The position numbers were made by a program, and so were the translations under genes. Source: Bacillus sp. Marseille-Q1617 (GTDB lineage: Bacteria > Bacillota > Bacilli > Bacillales > Bacillaceae_B). Taken from it: a DNA stretch of 64,000 nucleotides. Below are positions 60,604 to 64,000 of this stretch, one piece after another. The notes beneath the pieces are model-generated. The model was not told the origin of the DNA, searched no databases, and saw only the letters and a program-made list of their open reading frames with translations. Numbering within the stretch: position 1 is the stretch's first letter; every line of letters starts with the position of its first letter. The stretch is from the NCBI RefSeq assembly GCF_903645295.1, contig NZ_CAHJXM010000001.1, forward strand, positions 1,613,501 through 1,677,500. The letters are read 5' to 3'.

Positions 60604-61617
60604 TTGGTTAGAAGAGAGAAGGAATTATCAGGCAAACAAAAAGCGGCCATCCTCTTGATCTCACTTGGTCCCGATGTGTCCGCATCAGTCTATAAACATT
60701 TGTCGGAAGAAGAAATCGAGAAGCTCACTTTAGAGATATCGGGAGTAAGAAAGGTAGAGACTGAAGCTAAAGAAGATATTTTAGAAGAATTCCACAATAT
60801 CGCAATTGCTCAGGACTATATATCCCAAGGCGGAATCGGCTATGCGAAAACAGTATTGGAGAAGGCCCTTGGATCAGACCAGGCTGCAGCTATAATCAAT
60901 CGGTTGACATCCTCCTTACAAGTAAAGCCTTTCGACTTTGCTCGAAAAGCGGATGCAGCTCAAATACTGAATTTCATTCAAAATGAGCACCCGCAAACGA
61001 TTGCTCTCATTTTATCTTATTTGGACCCACAGCAGTCGGGCCAGATTCTTTCTGAGCTTCCTCAAGAAGTCCAGGCAGATATTGCAAGAAGAATTGCCAT
61101 CATGGATGGTACGTCACCGGAAGTGATCAGTGAAGTTGAAGCCATCCTCGAAAGAAAGCTATCAGCGACTGTTACACAGGATTATACTCAAACCGGAGGA
61201 GTAGAGGCGGTAGTGGAAGTCCTGAATGGAGTGGACCGCTCTACAGAAAAGACCATTCTTGATGCGCTTGAGATACAGGATCCTGAATTGGCTGAAGAAA
61301 TCAAGAAAAGAATGTTTGTATTTGAAGATATCGTTACTCTCGACGGCCGTTCCATTCAAAGGGTCATCAGAGATTGTGACAATGAGGATCTCCTTCTGTC
61401 ACTTAAAGTCTCCAGCGATGAAGTGAAGGAAATCGTGTTTAAAAATATGTCTAACCGTATGGTCGAAACATTGAAAGAAGAGATGGAATTTATGGGTCCT
61501 GTCAGACTTCGTGATGTAGAGGAAGCACAGTCAAGGATTGTAGCAATCATCAGAAGATTAGAAGAAGCCGGGGAAATCATCATTGCCCGTGGTGGAGGAG
61601 ACGATATTATTGTCTAG
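60604..61617 (+). CDS. fliG: Flagellar motor switch protein FliG
   Basis: FliG is the rotor protein that meets the stator and helps set rotation direction. The 337-residue protein has an N-terminal FliF-binding domain (LSGKQKAAILLISLGPDVS), a middle ARM domain with EHPQTIALILSYLDP (about residues 125-139) and a C-terminal torque helix (LLSLKVSSDEVKEIVFKNMS) ending GGGDDIIV. The start is TTG at 60604, after AGGAGGGTG. Its end overlaps fliH by eight bases. Confidence 0.97.
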   Translation: MVRREKELSGKQKAAILLISLGPDVSASVYKHLSEEEIEKLTLEISGVRKVETEAKEDILEEFHNIAIAQDYISQGGIGYAKTVLEKALGSDQAAAIINRLTSSLQVKPFDFARKADAAQILNFIQNEHPQTIALILSYLDPQQSGQILSELPQEVQADIARRIAIMDGTSPEVISEVEAILERKLSATVTQDYTQTGGVEAVVEVLNGVDRSTEKTILDALEIQDPELAEEIKKRMFVFEDIVTLDGRSIQRVIRDCDNEDLLLSLKVSSDEVKEIVFKNMSNRMVETLKEEMEFMGPVRLRDVEEAQSRIVAIIRRLEEAGEIIIARGGGDDIIV

Positions 61618-62389
61618 GATCATCAAATCTTCCATGGCTCAAACCCGGGAGAAGAAAGAAAAGGTCATCGAACTTAAGGAAATCCTTTCTTCAAGGTCAG
61701 TGGTTACCCATGAAGATGTTACAAAGCAACAACCGCTTCAAAATATAGAAATAGAGAAATTAATTTCAGATGCAAAAGGTAAAGCTGAAAGGATACTGGA
61801 AGAGGCTTCTGAAGAGAGAAATCGTATTCTTAACCAGATTCAACAGGAAAAAGATAACTGGGTGAAAGAACGCGAGCAGTACATTCAAGAAGCCTATAAT
61901 GCCGGGTTTCAGCAAGGTGAAGAAGAAGGGATGAAAAAGGGTTACCAGGACTACACCCTACGCCTCAAAGAAGCTGAAGATATTGTCGAATCAAATAAAC
62001 AGCAGTATTATTCCTATTTGGAAAATGCAGAAAAAGTGATAGTATCCCTTGCGATCGCAAGTGCCGAAAAAATCATCGGACAAAAGATGAATGATGATCC
62101 TGAGACATTTCTCTCTATCATTAAACGTGGATTGAAGGAAGTAAGGGAATTACCCGAAGTGCAAATTCATTGTCACCCTTCGAAGCACCCCCTCCTAATG
62201 GAGAATAAAGAGGAAATCGAAGTGATATTTCCAGCTAATGTACAATGTTTTATCTATGCGAACGATGATTTGGATCCCAAGCAAAGTTACATAGAAACAA
62301 ATCAAGGAAGAATCATCGTCAGTATCGATTCCCAGCTTAAAGAATTAAAACTGAGACTGCTTGACATTCTGCAGGGGGATGGATCATGA
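61610..62389 (+). CDS. fliH: Flagellar export ATPase regulator FliH
   Basis: FliH binds the export ATPase FliI and links it to the C ring. The 259-residue product starts MSRIIKSS, has a long coiled coil (about residues 50-150, with GFQQGEEEGMKKGYQDYT) and a C-terminal E2-like domain (SLAIASAEKIIGQKMN). I place the start at TTG 61610, nine bases after GGAGGAG, because homology with B. subtilis FliH begins here; the frame is open back to a TTG at 61583. It overlaps fliG and, by four bases, fliI. Confidence 0.92.
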   Translation: MSRIIKSSMAQTREKKEKVIELKEILSSRSVVTHEDVTKQQPLQNIEIEKLISDAKGKAERILEEASEERNRILNQIQQEKDNWVKEREQYIQEAYNAGFQQGEEEGMKKGYQDYTLRLKEAEDIVESNKQQYYSYLENAEKVIVSLAIASAEKIIGQKMNDDPETFLSIIKRGLKEVRELPEVQIHCHPSKHPLLMENKEEIEVIFPANVQCFIYANDDLDPKQSYIETNQGRIIVSIDSQLKELKLRLLDILQGDGS

Positions 62390-63714
62390 AAGCAAAAGAC
62401 TTACTACCCCATATAACCCAGATTCCTACGTTTAAAAAATATGGGAAAGTCAAACGGGCAGTCGGCCTGATGATCGAGTCTCAAGGTCCCGAAAGCTCTG
62501 TCGGCGAGGTCTGCCATATTCATATTCTCAGCCGCGGTGTCCCGAAAATCATCCCGGCTGAAGTCGTGGGTTTTAATGGTCAACTGGTTATTCTGATGCC
62601 CTACTCGAATATGCAGGATATTTCACCGGGTAGTCTGGTGGAAGCCACATCAAAACCACTTGAAATTAAGATTGGTCCGGCGTTGATCGGAAAAGTCGTG
62701 GACTCTTTGGGGAATCCATTGGATGGAAGTGTGCTGCCTGGTGGATTGACTGCCACTCATACCGACCAAGAACCTCCAAACCCTCTATCAAGGCCTCCGA
62801 TAGATGAACCCATGGAGGTGGGAGTGAAGGCGATCGACAGTATGCTGACTGTTGGCAAAGGACAGCGGGTGGGTATTTTCGCAGGAAGCGGAGTCGGAAA
62901 AAGCACTTTGCTTGGTATGATAGCCCGTAATACAAAAGCTGATTTGAATGTCATTGCTTTAATAGGGGAACGCGGAAGGGAAGTCAGGGAATTCGTTGAG
63001 AGGGACTTAGGCGAAGAAGGGTTGAAGAGGACAATTGTCGTTGCTGCTACTTCGGATCAGCCCGCCCTCATGAGAATAAAGGGTGCTTTTACGGCAACTG
63101 CCATTGCGGAATATTTTCGCGATAAAGGCTTGAATGTGATGTTGATGATGGATTCCGCAACCCGCGTAGCAATGGCGCAGCGGGAAATCGGCCTTGCAGT
63201 CGGGGAACCGCCGACGACAAAAGGATATACTCCTTCAGTGTTCGCCATTCTTCCAAAGCTGCTTGAAAGGACGGGGACGAACCTAAAAGGAAGCATCACT
63301 GCATTTTATACCGTGCTGGTGGATGGTGATGATCTTAATGAACCGATATCTGATACAGTCAGGGGAATTTTGGATGGTCATATTGTGTTAGATCGCCAAA
63401 TAGCCAACAGGGGACAATACCCGGCAATCAATGTATTAAAAAGCGTGAGCCGTCTCATGAATCATCTTGCTTCCGCCCAGCATCTGCAAGCATCGGTGAA
63501 GATCCGGGAATTGCTCAGCACCTATCTTAACTCTGAAGATCTCATTCAAATAGGAGCATATAAGAAAGGCTCTTCCAGAGAAATAGATGAAGCGATTCAC
63601 TTCTATCCGAAAATTATTTCATTCCTCAAACAGGGAATGTATGAACAAATTACGCAGGCAGACAGTATAAGCCAGCTGATCCAGCTGGCAGTAAAAGGTG
63701 ATGGGGGACAATGA
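62386..63714 (+). CDS. fliI: Flagellar export ATPase FliI
   Basis: FliI is the ATPase that helps unfold and feed flagellar proteins into the export gate. The 442-residue protein is related to F1 beta: Walker A GIFAGSGVGKSTLLG (about residues 163-177), ALIGERGREVREF, Walker B VMLMMDSATRVAMAQREIGL (read across two strands) and GSITAFYTVLVDGDD. It overlaps fliH and fliJ by four bases each (ATGA). GGGGGATGGATC precedes the start. Confidence 0.97.
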   Translation: MKAKDLLPHITQIPTFKKYGKVKRAVGLMIESQGPESSVGEVCHIHILSRGVPKIIPAEVVGFNGQLVILMPYSNMQDISPGSLVEATSKPLEIKIGPALIGKVVDSLGNPLDGSVLPGGLTATHTDQEPPNPLSRPPIDEPMEVGVKAIDSMLTVGKGQRVGIFAGSGVGKSTLLGMIARNTKADLNVIALIGERGREVREFVERDLGEEGLKRTIVVAATSDQPALMRIKGAFTATAIAEYFRDKGLNVMLMMDSATRVAMAQREIGLAVGEPPTTKGYTPSVFAILPKLLERTGTNLKGSITAFYTVLVDGDDLNEPISDTVRGILDGHIVLDRQIANRGQYPAINVLKSVSRLMNHLASAQHLQASVKIRELLSTYLNSEDLIQIGAYKKGSSREIDEAIHFYPKIISFLKQGMYEQITQADSISQLIQLAVKGDGGQ

Positions 63715-64000
63715 GTTATCAATATCGGTTTGAACGGATCTTAACCCTTAAGGAAAAAGAGAAAGATGAAGTGAATGAGCAATACAAAGGTGCCGTATCA
63801 AAGTTTGAACATGTAGCAGAAAAGCTTTATGAATTTCTTAAAAAGAAAGAAGAGCTTGAACTGCACCAGGCCAATAAACTTCAAACGGGACTTTCTGTAC
63901 AAGATATCCGTCATCATCAGCAATTTATAACAAATTTGGGTAAAACCATTTCTTATTACCAGGAACTTGTGATCCAAGCGCGCAATCGTATGAATTGGTA
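63711..64000 (+). CDS. fliJ: Flagellar chaperone FliJ, 5' part (3' end outside window)
   Basis: FliJ is a small coiled-coil protein that escorts export substrates and connects FliI to the export gate. The visible 96 residues begin MSYQYRFERILTLKEKEKDE and contain a continuous helical pattern with YEFLKKKEELE and SVQDIRHHQQFI. The stop lies beyond the right edge. The start overlaps the fliI stop by four bases and follows GGGGGAC. Confidence 0.93.
   Translation, partial: MSYQYRFERILTLKEKEKDEVNEQYKGAVSKFEHVAEKLYEFLKKKEELELHQANKLQTGLSVQDIRHHQQFITNLGKTISYYQELVIQARNRMNW

Overview
The window is a stretch of core chromosome from a low-GC, Gram-positive, spore-forming, flagellated member of the Bacillaceae. 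Gene order follows, almost gene for gene, the Bacillus subtilis pyrE-yloA-...-codY-fla/che region. The genus-level hints are inference: the lepB placement and the dispersed palindromic repeats suggest a relative of Rossellomorea or another Bacillus-like genus rather than B. subtilis itself. A spoVM gene shows that it sporulates, and the start of the fla/che operon shows that it is motile. I see no phage, insertion sequence, CRISPR array, tRNA or rRNA in the window.

Layout. 1-2.4 kb: end of pyrE, then convergent rqcH on the minus strand, the only minus-strand gene I accept. 2.4-7.6 kb: palindromic repeat, calcium pump yloB, yloC, remA, gmk, rpoZ. 7.8-19.6 kb: coaBC-priA-def-fmt-rsmB-prpC-prkC-rsgA-rpe-thiN, with rlmN missing from its usual place between rsmB and prpC. 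19.7-23 kb: spoVM, a gap full of palindromic repeats, rpmB, yloU-fakA. 23-30.5 kb: serine dehydratase sdaAB-sdaAA, recG, and the FapR-controlled fatty acid operon fapR-plsX-fabD-fabG followed by acpP. 30.6-38.5 kb: rnc-smc-ftsY, a second repeat-filled gap, ylxM-ffh. 38.6-44 kb: rpsP-khpA-ylqD-rimM-trmD-rplS, lepB, rbgA, rnhB. 44-49.4 kb: ylqG-ylqH, sucCD, dprA. 49.7-57.2 kb: topA, trmFO-xerC-hslV-hslU-codY. 57.8 kb to the right edge: flgB-flgC-fliE-fliF-fliG-fliH-fliI-fliJ, the last cut by the window edge.

How the genes work together. Most are housekeeping: translation and ribosome assembly (def, fmt, rsmB, rsgA, rbgA, rimM, trmD, rpsP, rplS, rpmB, rqcH), co-translational targeting and export (ftsY, ffh, ylxM, lepB), chromosome maintenance (smc, priA, recG, topA, rnhB, dprA, xerC), and membrane lipid synthesis under FapR. 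Signalling genes (prpC/prkC, codY, remA) tie growth, spore germination, biofilm formation and motility together. ylqG-ylqH look like a stand-alone pair related to the flagellar export switch proteins FliK and FlhB.

The least ordinary features are non-coding: three loci of palindromic repeats (about 2.4, 20.1-20.5 and 36.5 kb), one of which joins pieces of two repeat types; a degenerate tandem array near 36.4 kb; a near-perfect FapR operator whose promoter reuses the recG terminator; an L19-type leader upstream of rplS; and a hairpin-rich leader upstream of topA. I did not find an obviously new multi-gene system. Comparisons with B. subtilis are from memory and were not run as searches.
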